A DNA stretch of 64,000 nucleotides from Vagococcus bubulae (GCF_003950315.1 NZ_NGJT01000002.1:169695-233694); one strand, 5' to 3'. Positions 1-9,624 are shown, counted from the first letter of the stretch. Notes: a model not told the origin generated them from the sequence alone. Made by a program: numbers and translations.

Positions 1-37
1 ATGATATGATAGGTGAGAAAATAGAAGAGGTGAGAAA

Positions 38-643
38 ATGGTTGATAAAGGATTTAAAGGGGCTTGGTTGATTATTAAGTTAAATTTATTATTTGTCCTA
101 TTTAGTTTGTGTGGATTAGTTGTGTTTGGTGTAGGACCAGCCCTTCAAATGATGAATGATTTATTTGTTGAGTCTGAATTTGATTACAAAGAAATAACGT
201 TTCATAAAGCGTGGAAATCATTTAAAGATCATTTTATTCGGAGTAACCAATTATTTTGGCTATACAATGGCTGTTTAGCTATTTTATTTTATAATTTATA
301 CCTATCTGTCCAGCTTAAGGGATTGTTATGGCTAATTATCGACTTTTTATTACTAACCATGAGTTTACTCATTTTCGTGTCTTATCAATATGTATTAGTG
401 TACGAATCAGAATATGAGTTGCCAATGTTACAGTTAATCAAATTATCGTGTATTAGTGTCTTCTTAAGTTTTTCTTCTTTTTTAAAATTATTAATTGGAA
501 TTGCTGTGATTTTAGGGTTTAGTTGGGGGATGAAAGGTCTGTTACTTTTTGCAACATTTGCACTGTGGACAGCATGGAATAATATTGCAACAAAGCATAA
601 CCGAGAGTTTGTTGAAAAAAGGTTAGTGGGAAATGAAAGCTAA
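38..643 (+). CDS. DUF624 (YesL-like) integral membrane protein
   Basis: A 201-residue hydrophobic protein that matches the DUF624/YesL pattern: an N-terminal G-x-W-x-I-x-K-L-N-L-L-F segment running into the first membrane span (about 10-35), then further spans at about 72-92, 95-118 and 140-175. The molecular function of the family is unknown. Its genes usually sit beside carbohydrate ABC transporters and YesMN-type two-component systems, and here the kinase gene follows with an 11-base overlap, so the two are translationally coupled. The ATG has a GAGGTGAG ribosome site 4 bases upstream. The transporter expected from the family's usual context is not in the window and may lie before base 1. 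The family call is fairly sure; any role in sugar uptake is inferred from context. Confidence 0.8.
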   Translation: MVDKGFKGAWLIIKLNLLFVLFSLCGLVVFGVGPALQMMNDLFVESEFDYKEITFHKAWKSFKDHFIRSNQLFWLYNGCLAILFYNLYLSVQLKGLLWLIIDFLLLTMSLLIFVSYQYVLVYESEYELPMLQLIKLSCISVFLSFSSFLKLLIGIAVILGFSWGMKGLLLFATFALWTAWNNIATKHNREFVEKRLVGNES

Positions 644-2360
644 ATTACATCGTTTATTTTCAAAAAATATTTTAATGAATCAATTAATGACGATTTATAG
701 TTTGTTATTAGTGGGGTCAATTGGGATTATTTTAATAGGTTATACGATTCTAACGGTTAACTTTACTAGGGATGATTCCAAAAAAGTATTAGATACAGTT
801 TCTAGAGAATTAACAGCGTCTATTCAAGTGAAAGATGCAACGTTGTCAGGGATTTTATGGGATATTGCGTTAACCCCAAATCAATTTGATAATTTAAATA
901 AATTTATGACGTTACCCATTAGTGAATACGTAGAATATTCATTGGATAACTGGCGTGAAACGAATAATAATGATTTTTTTCCTAATGTGTTAAATAATTT
1001 GTTTTATAGTTTTCCATCAATTCAAACAATCGACATTGTGTGGGATGGAAGAGAGGATTATTTACATGCTGATACTAGAAAAACAAATGGTGTGTTTTTA
1101 CAAGGGAAACCGGTAATATCAAAGGACTTCACTTTATCACGACCAATTCCTATACCAAATACACGTGAGATGGTTGGGCATATTTATGTGACGTTTGATG
1201 ACATGTTTTTATCAAAAGACTTAGCCAATGATTATGCTATTAAGACATTTGTATTTGATACTGGGCATCAAGTGGTGTATGAACATGGAACGTCACTGAA
1301 TGATAAAAAAATTAATCAAATAGTGGAAAATTTTCAAAAAACAGGTGACCTAGATAGAACAACATTACAAAAAGAAGCAGTCTTTAATGATGAGGTAGTT
1401 AAGGGATTAACTGTGTTAACTATTTTAGATAAATCAAACGTGACAAAAGATATACTACGCTCGCTGGTTCCAGTATGGGGAGTGGGGTTGTTTGTGATTG
1501 TCTTTTTATTAGTTAGTTTAAAAAGGGTGTTTAGTAACTACGCTAAAAAAGTAAACAGTATTGTGTCAGTTACTAAAGAAGTCAGTCAAGGAAATTTATC
1601 GGCACAAATTGATACAACAGATATGAAAATGGAATTATGTGATCTCTCAGATGCAGTGAATGACATGATTGTCAGTTTAAATCAATATATTCAAGATGTT
1701 TATGTGTTGGAAGTTAAACAACGAGATGCTCATTTACGTGCATTGCAGTCACAAATTAATCCGCATTTTATGTATAATACATTAGAATATATTCGCATGT
1801 ATGCGATTAGCAAAGATCAAATGGAGTTGGCGGATGTTGTTTTTGCTTTTTCATCGTTGTTACGAAACAATATCGATCAAGCTAAAACCATTGACTTAGA
1901 ATCAGAATTACGTTTTTGTGAAAAATACGTGTACTTGTACCAAATGCGTTTTCCAGACAGTATTGCGTACCATTTTATGATTGATGAATCTCTTGAAAAT
2001 TTTACGATTCCAAAATTTATGATTCAACCATTGATTGAAAATTATTTTATTCACGGAATGGATCACTCGCGTATTGATAATGCTATTAGTGTAAAAGCAA
2101 CAACACATGAGTCTTATGTTGAAATTTTAGTAGAAGATAACGGAAAAGGAATAACGCCAGAAAGATTAAAAGAAGTGACTGAAAAACTAGAAGGTAGTGA
2201 TACATTATTATCTGGCTCAATTGGATTAGAGAATGTGTATCAGCGTATGCAAAATTACTTTTCAAATGGGGTTGAATTAGTGATTGACTCGCAAATTGGT
2301 GTGGGGACAAAAATACAAATCATTATTTACCAGTCAAAGGATGTGAGTGTTGATGTATAG
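633..2360 (+). CDS. YesM-like sensor histidine kinase
   Basis: A 575-residue membrane histidine kinase. It has an N-terminal span (about 15-40), an extracellular sensing region (about 40-280), a second span (about 283-300), a HAMP linker (about 300-350) and a cytoplasmic His_kinase/HATPase pair. The phospho-acceptor H378 lies in the N-P-H-F-x-Y-N-T-L motif typical of the YesM/LytS class. The N-box N470 is in Q-P-L-I-E-N, and the D-N-G-K-G nucleotide-binding box lies near 505. It overlaps the DUF624 gene upstream and the response-regulator gene downstream, so the three form one operon. By family it probably senses an extracellular sugar or a binding protein and phosphorylates the next gene product. 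The signal is unknown. Confidence 0.9.
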   Translation: MKAKLHRLFSKNILMNQLMTIYSLLLVGSIGIILIGYTILTVNFTRDDSKKVLDTVSRELTASIQVKDATLSGILWDIALTPNQFDNLNKFMTLPISEYVEYSLDNWRETNNNDFFPNVLNNLFYSFPSIQTIDIVWDGREDYLHADTRKTNGVFLQGKPVISKDFTLSRPIPIPNTREMVGHIYVTFDDMFLSKDLANDYAIKTFVFDTGHQVVYEHGTSLNDKKINQIVENFQKTGDLDRTTLQKEAVFNDEVVKGLTVLTILDKSNVTKDILRSLVPVWGVGLFVIVFLLVSLKRVFSNYAKKVNSIVSVTKEVSQGNLSAQIDTTDMKMELCDLSDAVNDMIVSLNQYIQDVYVLEVKQRDAHLRALQSQINPHFMYNTLEYIRMYAISKDQMELADVVFAFSSLLRNNIDQAKTIDLESELRFCEKYVYLYQMRFPDSIAYHFMIDESLENFTIPKFMIQPLIENYFIHGMDHSRIDNAISVKATTHESYVEILVEDNGKGITPERLKEVTEKLEGSDTLLSGSIGLENVYQRMQNYFSNGVELVIDSQIGVGTKIQIIIYQSKDVSVDV

Positions 2361-3822
2361 CGTTTTGTTAGTGGATGATGAGTACATGATTTTAGAGGGA
2401 TTAAAAAAAATTATCCCCTGGCATGACTTAGGTTTTGAAGTGGTTTCTACTTGTCGTAGAACAGATGATGCGATTCATTATTTGGATACTCACTCTGTTG
2501 ACTTAGTTATTACAGATGTTAATATGCCTGAAAAATCAGGGATTGATTTGATTCGTTATATGAAAGAAAAAGAGATGCCCTCAGAAATACTGATTTTATC
2601 TGGTTATCAAGAATTTATGTATGTGAAACAGGGACTTGAGTTAGGCATAAAAGGCTATCTTTTAAAACCAGTTGATAGAAATGAATTAACTGAAAAAGTA
2701 TTAATGATAAAAGAAGAGCTAACTCGTGATAGACAAGAACAAGAGAAAGAACGTTTATATAATGAAATGCTATTGATTAGATGGTTGAATGATGAGTTAA
2801 ATGAATCTGAATACCATAATTTTATTCAGCATTTCAATGTAGATGAGTCAGATGAATATGCCGTTATTATTTGTGCTAGTAATATTTTTACAGATGCTAT
2901 CAGACAATATAGTTTATCTATGAAACAAGAATTATGTATCATTCAAGAAAACGAGGACACATTTTATACCATTATTATTTATCATGGTTGTAAAAATAGT
3001 TTATCTCATTTTTTACTGGAAATGGATCAAGTAATAGAGGAAGAATATCAATTAAGTGTAGGAGAGCTAGTTCAAGAGTGGGAAAATGTTTATGAAAGTT
3101 ATGAGCAAGCAGTAGCTATGCTAACGTTTTCTGTGTTTTACGATAATCAGCAAGTCCTTAGTAATCATTCGAAAAATATGTTGAATTTAGTGGATGATGA
3201 GGCATTTGAATTTATGTCATTTAATAAAGCGTTAATGGTTGGTGACATGAATGAAACCATTATAAAATTAAAAGAGATATTCTCTCAAATGCGACAACTA
3301 GCTTTTCTACCTGATAATGTCCGTCACGTCACGTTTTTATTATTTACGGATATTTATCGTCGTTTCCCTTCACTGAGTGTGGATATCTATAATGAAACCT
3401 TAGAAAAAATAAAGCAATCTCATAGTATCAAAGAATTAGAAGAATGGCTTATTCACTTACTTGAATTAACCAAAAACATGGACGGAAAAACACGTCGTTA
3501 TTCAGAACTAGTACAAAAAAGCATGGATATCATTGATAAAGAATATAAAGAAGATTTAACGTTGAAACGGTTATCTGAAGAACTTCATGTTAATTCAGTT
3601 TATCTAGGCCAACTTGTCAAAAAAGAAACCGGACGTAGCTTTGCTCAGGTGTTAAATCAATTGAGAATTGAAAAAGCACAGGATATGTTATTAAATACTA
3701 ATTTAACGATTAATGAGATATCTTTTGAGATTGGGTATAATAATATGACTTATTTTTTAAAGATGTTTCGTAAGTTAAATGGCATGACGCCAAAAGAATT
3801 CAGAGAAAAATATCAAAAATAG
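2353..3822 (+). CDS. YesN-like response regulator, AraC-type DNA-binding domain
   Basis: A 489-residue response regulator. The receiver domain (about 1-120) begins M-Y-S-V-L-L-V-D-D-E, has the phospho-acceptor D55 in I-T-D-V-N-M-P and the conserved lysine in L-L-K-P-V-D near 105. A long middle region (about 130-380) is typical of YesN proteins. The C-terminal AraC double helix-turn-helix (about 390-487) carries the I-A/S-x-x-x-G-Y/F-x-x-x-x-Y-F-x-x-x-F-R/K signature. I chose the ATG at 2353 because relatives start at this residue; in-frame GTG (2347) and TTG (2350) are also possible, and GTG has closer spacing to AAAGGA. The gene overlaps the kinase stop by 8 bases. It likely activates sugar-use genes outside the window. 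Confidence 0.9.
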   Translation: MYSVLLVDDEYMILEGLKKIIPWHDLGFEVVSTCRRTDDAIHYLDTHSVDLVITDVNMPEKSGIDLIRYMKEKEMPSEILILSGYQEFMYVKQGLELGIKGYLLKPVDRNELTEKVLMIKEELTRDRQEQEKERLYNEMLLIRWLNDELNESEYHNFIQHFNVDESDEYAVIICASNIFTDAIRQYSLSMKQELCIIQENEDTFYTIIIYHGCKNSLSHFLLEMDQVIEEEYQLSVGELVQEWENVYESYEQAVAMLTFSVFYDNQQVLSNHSKNMLNLVDDEAFEFMSFNKALMVGDMNETIIKLKEIFSQMRQLAFLPDNVRHVTFLLFTDIYRRFPSLSVDIYNETLEKIKQSHSIKELEEWLIHLLELTKNMDGKTRRYSELVQKSMDIIDKEYKEDLTLKRLSEELHVNSVYLGQLVKKETGRSFAQVLNQLRIEKAQDMLLNTNLTINEISFEIGYNNMTYFLKMFRKLNGMTPKEFREKYQK

Positions 3823-3873
3823 CATACAATAATGGTATGATAAAGGAAATAGTATACGAAAAGTGGTGAGCTG

Positions 3874-5397
3874 ATGGAAAAGCAAATGTTTCGATTACTA
3901 AATTCGACGAATCAACAATTATTAAGTATTCTTGAATTAATCTCTGAAAACAAACGGTGGTACACTACTAAAGAAATCGGGTTACATATCAATGTGGCAG
4001 AAAGAACAGCTCAAAGGTATATCCAACAAATCCGTGATATGGCTGAAATATTTAATACTGCTTCAAAAAAGCCTGTTATGATATATTCTGAAAAATATCG
4101 TGGTATCTATCTGGATAGTGAGTCTGGTTACATTGAATTAAAAAATTATATTTTTGAACAGGATGAAACCATTCAACTATTAAAGCATATTATTGTAGAA
4201 GATGGCGTGATGATTGAACGCTATGCTAATGAGCATTACCTTAGTCCAAACGCTGTTAAATCATCATTAAAAAAAATTAAAATCCTTTTTGAATTATATG
4301 ATTTGACACTTTCTAGACAAAATCACACTATCATTGGCAATGAAAAACAAATTCGCTTAATCATTTATATTATGATGTGGACGTTGTACAAAGGAATGAC
4401 ATGGCCTTTTTCTACTATTAATGAAGCGATTATTTATCAAACAGTTGATTTGTTTTCTGAGACTAATCACTTGACGTTTTCTATCATACAACGAAAACAG
4501 TTAGCTTATGTTTTATCGACCAATTTGATTCGACTTAGAAAAAAACATTTTGTAGTGATGGAAGAAGAATGGCGAGATTACGTTGACATAGATGCACTGC
4601 TTGAAAAATTATCTTTTTTGAAAAGTTTAATGCAAGAATTTAATATATACTCTGAATCTGAAGTCTATTTTTATGCAGTTGTGTCACAAATCAAAACCAA
4701 GTTCTATGAATCTAGCGTCTTTAAAGAAGAAATATTAGCTTATCACAAACAAAAAAAATCAGATGTTTATCTAGCAACGCAACAATTTATTCAGTTGTTT
4801 CAAGTAACGTTTAGTGAGATTCCAGAGGATTTAAAGGAACGCTTTTTTATTACGAGTTTTTGTGCACATATGTTTTCCCGTTTATTTAAACGAGTACATG
4901 TTGACGTGGATGGTTATTATGTCATTAGTGAGATTAACGACCGTTATCCAGTCTTAAAACACAAAATGTTAGCCATGATACAACAGCTATATAAAGAAAC
5001 AAATAATGAATTATTTTTAATGGAAGATTTTTTATTGCAGAAATATATCTTATTGTTCTCATCTATCCGTCCACTGACGTATTATGAAGCAGAAATTGCC
5101 ATTTATTTAGATACGGACTTACCTTATTTTATTATAAAAGATATTGAAGAGAGAATTTTGTATCGTTACAAATATGACTATCATATTGTGTTTAAAAGTA
5201 TTAGTGACACCGAGCCTATTGATATAGTGTTAACAAACATTCCAAATACGCTAGAAGAAAACAATCGGTACTCACCGCATATTCAATTATTTGATTATCC
5301 AATTAAAGAGCGAGATTTAATCGATATTGGAAAAAAATTACAACTTTTAGTACAAGAGAAAAGTCAGATGAAAATGAGGCTGACCCAGAAGTCTTAA
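3874..5397 (+). CDS. Mga/AtxA-like helix-turn-helix regulator
   Basis: A 507-residue protein. An N-terminal winged helix (about 12-60, with K-E-I-G-L-H-I-N-V-A-E-R-T-A-Q-R-Y as recognition region) is followed by a second helix-turn-helix near 105-150 and a long helical C-terminus resembling PRD-like and EIIB-like domains of Mga/AtxA virulence regulators. It stands alone: the upstream gene ends 51 bases before, and the cross-bridge cluster starts about 300 bases downstream. The last codons (about 5376-5397) lie inside the left arm of a repeat element, which supplies the terminal M-R-L-T-Q-K-S and the stop. Targets are not visible from sequence; PTS-linked control is known for the family but is inference here. 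Confidence 0.75.
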   Translation: MEKQMFRLLNSTNQQLLSILELISENKRWYTTKEIGLHINVAERTAQRYIQQIRDMAEIFNTASKKPVMIYSEKYRGIYLDSESGYIELKNYIFEQDETIQLLKHIIVEDGVMIERYANEHYLSPNAVKSSLKKIKILFELYDLTLSRQNHTIIGNEKQIRLIIYIMMWTLYKGMTWPFSTINEAIIYQTVDLFSETNHLTFSIIQRKQLAYVLSTNLIRLRKKHFVVMEEEWRDYVDIDALLEKLSFLKSLMQEFNIYSESEVYFYAVVSQIKTKFYESSVFKEEILAYHKQKKSDVYLATQQFIQLFQVTFSEIPEDLKERFFITSFCAHMFSRLFKRVHVDVDGYYVISEINDRYPVLKHKMLAMIQQLYKETNNELFLMEDFLLQKYILLFSSIRPLTYYEAEIAIYLDTDLPYFIIKDIEERILYRYKYDYHIVFKSISDTEPIDIVLTNIPNTLEENNRYSPHIQLFDYPIKERDLIDIGKKLQLLVQEKSQMKMRLTQKS

Positions 5398-5510
5398 AAT
5401 AGAAAAAATCCCGTGAAATCAGTTTATTAAAATATTGATTTCATGGGATTTCTGTTTTATTAGTTTGGTGATTTTTACTTAATAAATTACTTTTGGGTCA
5501 GCCTCGTTTT
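5375..5510. repeat. Nested inverted-repeat element, copy 1
   Basis: The outer arms are GAGGCTGACCCAGAAGT (5376-5392) and ACTTTTGGGTCAGCCTC (5489-5505). The inner arms are AAAATCCCGTGAAATCA (5405-5421) and TGATTTCATGGGATTT (5436-5451). The right outer arm is followed by seven T's, so on the plus strand it can act as a terminator for the Mga-like gene, whose 3' end lies in the left arm. A diverged second copy lies at 13163-13302, also directly 3' of a gene. The arrangement suggests a small non-coding mobile unit or a duplicated terminator module. No protein is encoded inside. Confidence 0.75.
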
Positions 5511-5693
5511 TTTATCGCTTTATTGTTGTATTCTTAATAAAATATTAATAGAATTGTCAGGTTATCTTATTTTAATTTGAAAGTATCTATTATATACTTT
5601 AATTTACAGGTGATTTGAAGTATACTTGATAGTTGAAGAATAATGAGTCACTTATGATTAGAAGTTTTATTTATAAAATTGGAGGACGAAAAC

Positions 5694-7535
5694 ATGTGTG
5701 GATTTGTCGGATATATGAACCAACCAGGTATTGATCCAACAGTCATCAAACAAATGGCGGATCGTATTATACATAGAGGACCAGATGATGAAGGGTTTTA
5801 CCAAGATGATGTTATCTCAATGGGATTTAGACGTCTGTCAATTATCGATTTGAATCACGGTCAACAACCTATGACTAACCAAACCAATACAAAAGTATTA
5901 ACGTTTAATGGTGAAATATATAATTATGTTGAATTAAGAGAAGAATTACAAGAATTAGGTTATGAATTTAAAACAGAAGTGGATTCTGAAGTGTTGATTC
6001 ATGGTTATGATGCTTGGCAAGAAGGGTTATTAGATCGTATTCGTGGGATGTATGCGTTCGTTATTTATGATTCTGAAACAGGCGAAGTATTTGGAGCACG
6101 CGATCACTTTGGTATCAAACCTCTTTATTACTTTAAAAATGAAGATACTTTTATGTGGGGATCAGAAATTAAAGCCTTTTTAGACCACCCATCATTTGTT
6201 AAAGAATTAAATGAAGAATTATTACCTATTCATTTAAGTTTTGAATACATTCCAAGTGATGAAACACTTTTTAAAAATGTCTTTAAAGTGAACCCAGGAC
6301 ATTATTTTAAATTTAAAGACAATGATTTAGAAGTCAATGAATATTATCACTTTACATTTGAAGAAGAACAAAAAATGACCATGGATGAAGCAAAACGTGA
6401 CATCATTGATACAGTGGACGAATCTGTGAAAAGACATATGATTGCAGACGTTGAAGTGGGAAGCTTTTTATCAAGTGGGATTGATTCAAGCTACATTTTA
6501 AATGAGGCATCACAAGATCGTGACATTCAATCTTTTTCATTAGGATTTGACGATAAAAATATTAGTGAATTAGAATGGGCACAAGAATTTGCAAAAGAAA
6601 TTGACCAAAAAAATACAGCGATTATGATTAATGATGAAGATTTCTTTGGTATTATTCCTAAAGCGATGTATCATATGGATGAACCATTATCTAATCCATC
6701 TGCGATTCAGTTATACTTCTTATCAAAAGAGACTAGTAAACATGTAAAAGTTGCTTTGTCTGGAGAAGGAGCAGATGAATTTTTCGGTGGGTATAATACT
6801 TACTTAGAAGCTGGTACTTTTAGAAAATATGAAAAATTTACGACACGTAATATGCGTCAATTGTTTGCTCAAACAGCGAAACGCTTGCCACATTTTCATG
6901 GACGTCGTTTCTTAATTCGTGGGGCACAAGATATTAGTGAACGTTACTATCGTGTGAATTATGTGTTTAATGAAGCGGAAAGAAATGACTTACTAAAAGA
7001 TACACGTTTTAACAAGTCATCATCATTATATGTAAAAGCGTTATTTGATGAAGCAAAAAGTAAAGATGATGTGACTAAAATGCAACACTTTGATATTCAT
7101 GGTTGGTTAGCCTATGATATTTTACATAAAGCAGACCGTATGAGCATGGCTAACTCACTAGAGGTCAGAACGCCTTTAGTGGATAAAGAAGTGGCTGAAA
7201 TTGCAAAACGCATGCCAACTGATACGCGTGTTGACATGAAAAATGGTGTGACAAAAATTGCATGGCGTGAGGCTTCTGAAGCTAAATTACCAGATCGTAT
7301 TGTCAACCGTGAAAAACTAGGATTTCCGTCTCCACTTGCTTCATGGTTAAAAGAAGATAAATACCAAGAGATGCTAAAAGACGCATTTAATTCAGATATT
7401 GCAAAAGAATTCTTTAATGTCGATTACTTGAATCGCTTATTAGAAGAACAAAAACAAGGAATAGCAAATATGCAAAAAATATTTACTATTTACACATTTA
7501 TTGTTTGGTATCGTGTTTATTTTATTGAAAATTAA
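5694..7535 (+). CDS. asnB: Class II glutamine-dependent asparagine synthetase (AsnB/AsnH type)
   Basis: 613 residues. The glutamine amidotransferase domain (about 1-200) needs an N-terminal cysteine, which fixes the start: the ATG at 5694 gives M-C-G-F, while the upstream in-frame ATG would bury it. TTGGAGGA sits just upstream of 5694. Other motifs are R-H/R-G-P-D near 30, G-E-I-Y-N near 75, the ATP-pyrophosphatase loop L-S-S-G-I-D-S-S near 260, and S-G-E-G-A-D-E-F-F-G-G-Y near 360. Homologues (AsnH) amidate the D-Asp side chain of peptidoglycan precursors in Lactococcus and E. faecium. The two genes downstream make and attach D-Asp, so D-Asp amidation is the likely job. Free asparagine synthesis is an alternative. 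Confidence 0.88.
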   Translation: MCGFVGYMNQPGIDPTVIKQMADRIIHRGPDDEGFYQDDVISMGFRRLSIIDLNHGQQPMTNQTNTKVLTFNGEIYNYVELREELQELGYEFKTEVDSEVLIHGYDAWQEGLLDRIRGMYAFVIYDSETGEVFGARDHFGIKPLYYFKNEDTFMWGSEIKAFLDHPSFVKELNEELLPIHLSFEYIPSDETLFKNVFKVNPGHYFKFKDNDLEVNEYYHFTFEEEQKMTMDEAKRDIIDTVDESVKRHMIADVEVGSFLSSGIDSSYILNEASQDRDIQSFSLGFDDKNISELEWAQEFAKEIDQKNTAIMINDEDFFGIIPKAMYHMDEPLSNPSAIQLYFLSKETSKHVKVALSGEGADEFFGGYNTYLEAGTFRKYEKFTTRNMRQLFAQTAKRLPHFHGRRFLIRGAQDISERYYRVNYVFNEAERNDLLKDTRFNKSSSLYVKALFDEAKSKDDVTKMQHFDIHGWLAYDILHKADRMSMANSLEVRTPLVDKEVAEIAKRMPTDTRVDMKNGVTKIAWREASEAKLPDRIVNREKLGFPSPLASWLKEDKYQEMLKDAFNSDIAKEFFNVDYLNRLLEEQKQGIANMQKIFTIYTFIVWYRVYFIEN

Positions 7536-7558
7536 TTAGAAGAAGGGAACCGATTATA

Positions 7559-8797
7559 TTGACTCAAAAACAAGATTTTATCCCAGTGTTGTTAGGGGGA
7601 GATTTGAATCTGTATGGGATGGCCCGCTCATTTTATGACATTACAAATAAACCAGTCCGGACAATCGCCAGTGCCTCTATTGCACCAACAAAACATACGA
7701 AAATACTAGCTATTGAAGTTGTACCAAATTTTGATACAGATCCAACGTTTATCGAAACTATGAGAGAAGTCGCAAAAGAATATAAAAATTCTGATGTGCC
7801 AGTTATTTTGATGGGAATGGGAGATTGGTATACAGAACTGATCTCAAAACATTTAGAAGAATTATCTGAAACATTTGTTTGTCCATACATCAATAAAGAG
7901 TTAGAAAAACAATTAGTTAATAAGCAAGATTTTTATGATATTTGCGAAAAGTATGATTTACCTTATCCAAAAACGAAAATTATCACTCGTCGTATGGTAG
8001 AAAATTCTGAAGCTACACAACCTTTTGATTTTCCAATCGCTTTAAAACCTGCAAATAGTGTGTCATGGAATGATTTTACTGATCCGATTAAGGAAAAAGT
8101 CTATATTATCGATAATATGACAGAGTATAATCGTGTCATTCATGGCATATATGGAGCCGGATATAAAGATAATTTAATCTTGCAAGAATTTGTCGAAGGT
8201 AATGAAAGCCCAATGCGTGTGTTAAATTGTTATGTTGACAAAAATCATCAAGTCAAAATGATGTGTCTAGGTCATCCATTACTTGAAGACCCGACGCCAC
8301 TTGGTATTGGCAATTACTTAGCTATCATGCCTGATTATAATGAAGCGATTTATAAACAAGTAAAAGACTTTTTAGAAGATATTAAATACACAGGTTTTGC
8401 AAACTTTGATTTGAAATATGATATAAAAGACAATACGTTTAAGTTTTTTGAAATTAATTTGAGACAAGGAAGAAGTAGTTTCTTTGTAACGCTTAATGGA
8501 TTAAACTTAGCTGAGTGGGTTGTGAGAGATTATATTTATGATGATTTAAAAGATAGTGATACAGTTTATGCCAACATCCCAGATGATAAGGGGCAACTAT
8601 GGCTAAATGTACCAATCGATATTTTCGATAAATATGTTCCTGAAACACAATATAAAGATATTGCTAGAGAGATGATAGCCGATAAACGCTATGGTTATAC
8701 TTTCTATTATGATGGAGATCGTAGTTTAGGTCGTTATTTATTGCTTCAACGTATGTTTAGGTATTATCGAAAAGCGTTTAAAAAATATGGTAAGTAA
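7559..8797 (+). CDS. aslA: ATP-grasp D-aspartate ligase (peptidoglycan side chain)
   Basis: 412 residues, close to the size of E. faecium Asl. It is an ATP-grasp enzyme expected to couple D-Asp through its beta-carboxyl to the lysine epsilon-amine of UDP-MurNAc-pentapeptide in the cytoplasm. Visible features are the N-terminal G-G-D-L-N-L-Y-G-M-A-R-S-F nucleotide-fold start, F-P-I-A-L-K-P-A-N (about 160-170) with the ATP-binding lysine, the acidic L-Q-E-F-V-E-G-N-E (about 205-215), and F-F-E-I-N-L-R-Q-G-R near 300 with Mg-binding Glu and Asn. The start is TTG with a GAAGGGAA ribosome site. It lies 23 bases after the amidotransferase gene and 11 before the racemase gene. Substrate specificity rests on this context and family resemblance. 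Confidence 0.85.
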   Translation: MTQKQDFIPVLLGGDLNLYGMARSFYDITNKPVRTIASASIAPTKHTKILAIEVVPNFDTDPTFIETMREVAKEYKNSDVPVILMGMGDWYTELISKHLEELSETFVCPYINKELEKQLVNKQDFYDICEKYDLPYPKTKIITRRMVENSEATQPFDFPIALKPANSVSWNDFTDPIKEKVYIIDNMTEYNRVIHGIYGAGYKDNLILQEFVEGNESPMRVLNCYVDKNHQVKMMCLGHPLLEDPTPLGIGNYLAIMPDYNEAIYKQVKDFLEDIKYTGFANFDLKYDIKDNTFKFFEINLRQGRSSFFVTLNGLNLAEWVVRDYIYDDLKDSDTVYANIPDDKGQLWLNVPIDIFDKYVPETQYKDIAREMIADKRYGYTFYYDGDRSLGRYLLLQRMFRYYRKAFKKYGK

Positions 8798-8808
8798 GGT
8801 GGGATGAT

Positions 8809-9519
8809 ATGGAAAATTTCTTTACCGTCATTGGAGGTATGGGAACTAAAGCAACAGAATTATACGTCAAAATGGTGAATGATAAAACACCAGCTGAAAA
8901 AGACCAAGATTATTTAAATTATGTTTTAGTTAATTATGCCACTATTCCTGATAGAAGTTCTTATATAATGGATAAAGAAAATAATGAAAATCCATTACCA
9001 TACTTACTTGATGTGATTAAAACACATGACAAGTTATCGCCAGATTTCTTTGTTTTAACCTGTAATACAGCACATTATTTTTTTGATGAGTTAGAAAAAG
9101 CAACAGACAAACCACTTCTTCATATGCCAAAATTGGCTATATCAAGAGTCAGTGATGCGTATGAAAAAAATGCACGTGTCGGGATTATTGGGACAGAAGG
9201 AACGATAAAAAATAAGATTTATGACCCTTTTATTGAAGAAGCTGGTTTCAACGTCGTTCATCCAACAAAAGATATCCAAGATAAAGTGAGTACGTTAATT
9301 TTTGATAAAATTAAACACTTAGATCAATTAGATCATGACTTATATCATGAAATACTTGATGATATGTTCAATGAATTAAACTGTGATGTCATAGTGTTAG
9401 GTTGTACAGAATTATCTATGATGGAAGATGCTGAAAATCAGATGAATGAGCATGTCATTGATCCACAAAATGTCTTAGCAGAAGAAACAGTGGCACTAGC
9501 TTTACAAAATAGAAAATAA
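8809..9519 (+). CDS. racD: Aspartate racemase
   Basis: 236 residues, the Asp/Glu racemase fold. It shows the two catalytic cysteines of PLP-independent racemases: C84 in L-T-C-N-T-A-H and a second near 203 in V-L-G-C-T-E-L. The N-terminus has the F-x-V-I-G-G-M-G start typical of aspartate rather than glutamate racemases. It supplies D-Asp for the ligase encoded 11 bases upstream. The gene closes the three-gene cluster and is followed within 2 bases by a strong terminator hairpin. The ATG has a GGTGGG site. A glutamate racemase role is unlikely because that family carries different flanking motifs. Confidence 0.88.
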   Translation: MENFFTVIGGMGTKATELYVKMVNDKTPAEKDQDYLNYVLVNYATIPDRSSYIMDKENNENPLPYLLDVIKTHDKLSPDFFVLTCNTAHYFFDELEKATDKPLLHMPKLAISRVSDAYEKNARVGIIGTEGTIKNKIYDPFIEEAGFNVVHPTKDIQDKVSTLIFDKIKHLDQLDHDLYHEILDDMFNELNCDVIVLGCTELSMMEDAENQMNEHVIDPQNVLAEETVALALQNRK

Positions 9520-9521
9520 TG

Positions 9522-9560
9522 AAAAGATGACCTTATCTGCGGATGAGGTCATCTTTTTTG
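9522..9560 (+). terminator. Rho-independent terminator after racD
   Basis: The stem AAAGATGACCTTATC pairs with GGATGAGGTCATCTTT (one internal mismatch region) and runs into six T's. It ends the asnB-aslA-racD operon. Confidence 0.9.
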
Positions 9561-9624
9561 TCTAAAACTAGTATATTTTTAATTGTTGATTTACAATGAG
9601 ACTAACAAAGAAAGGAATGAGTCT

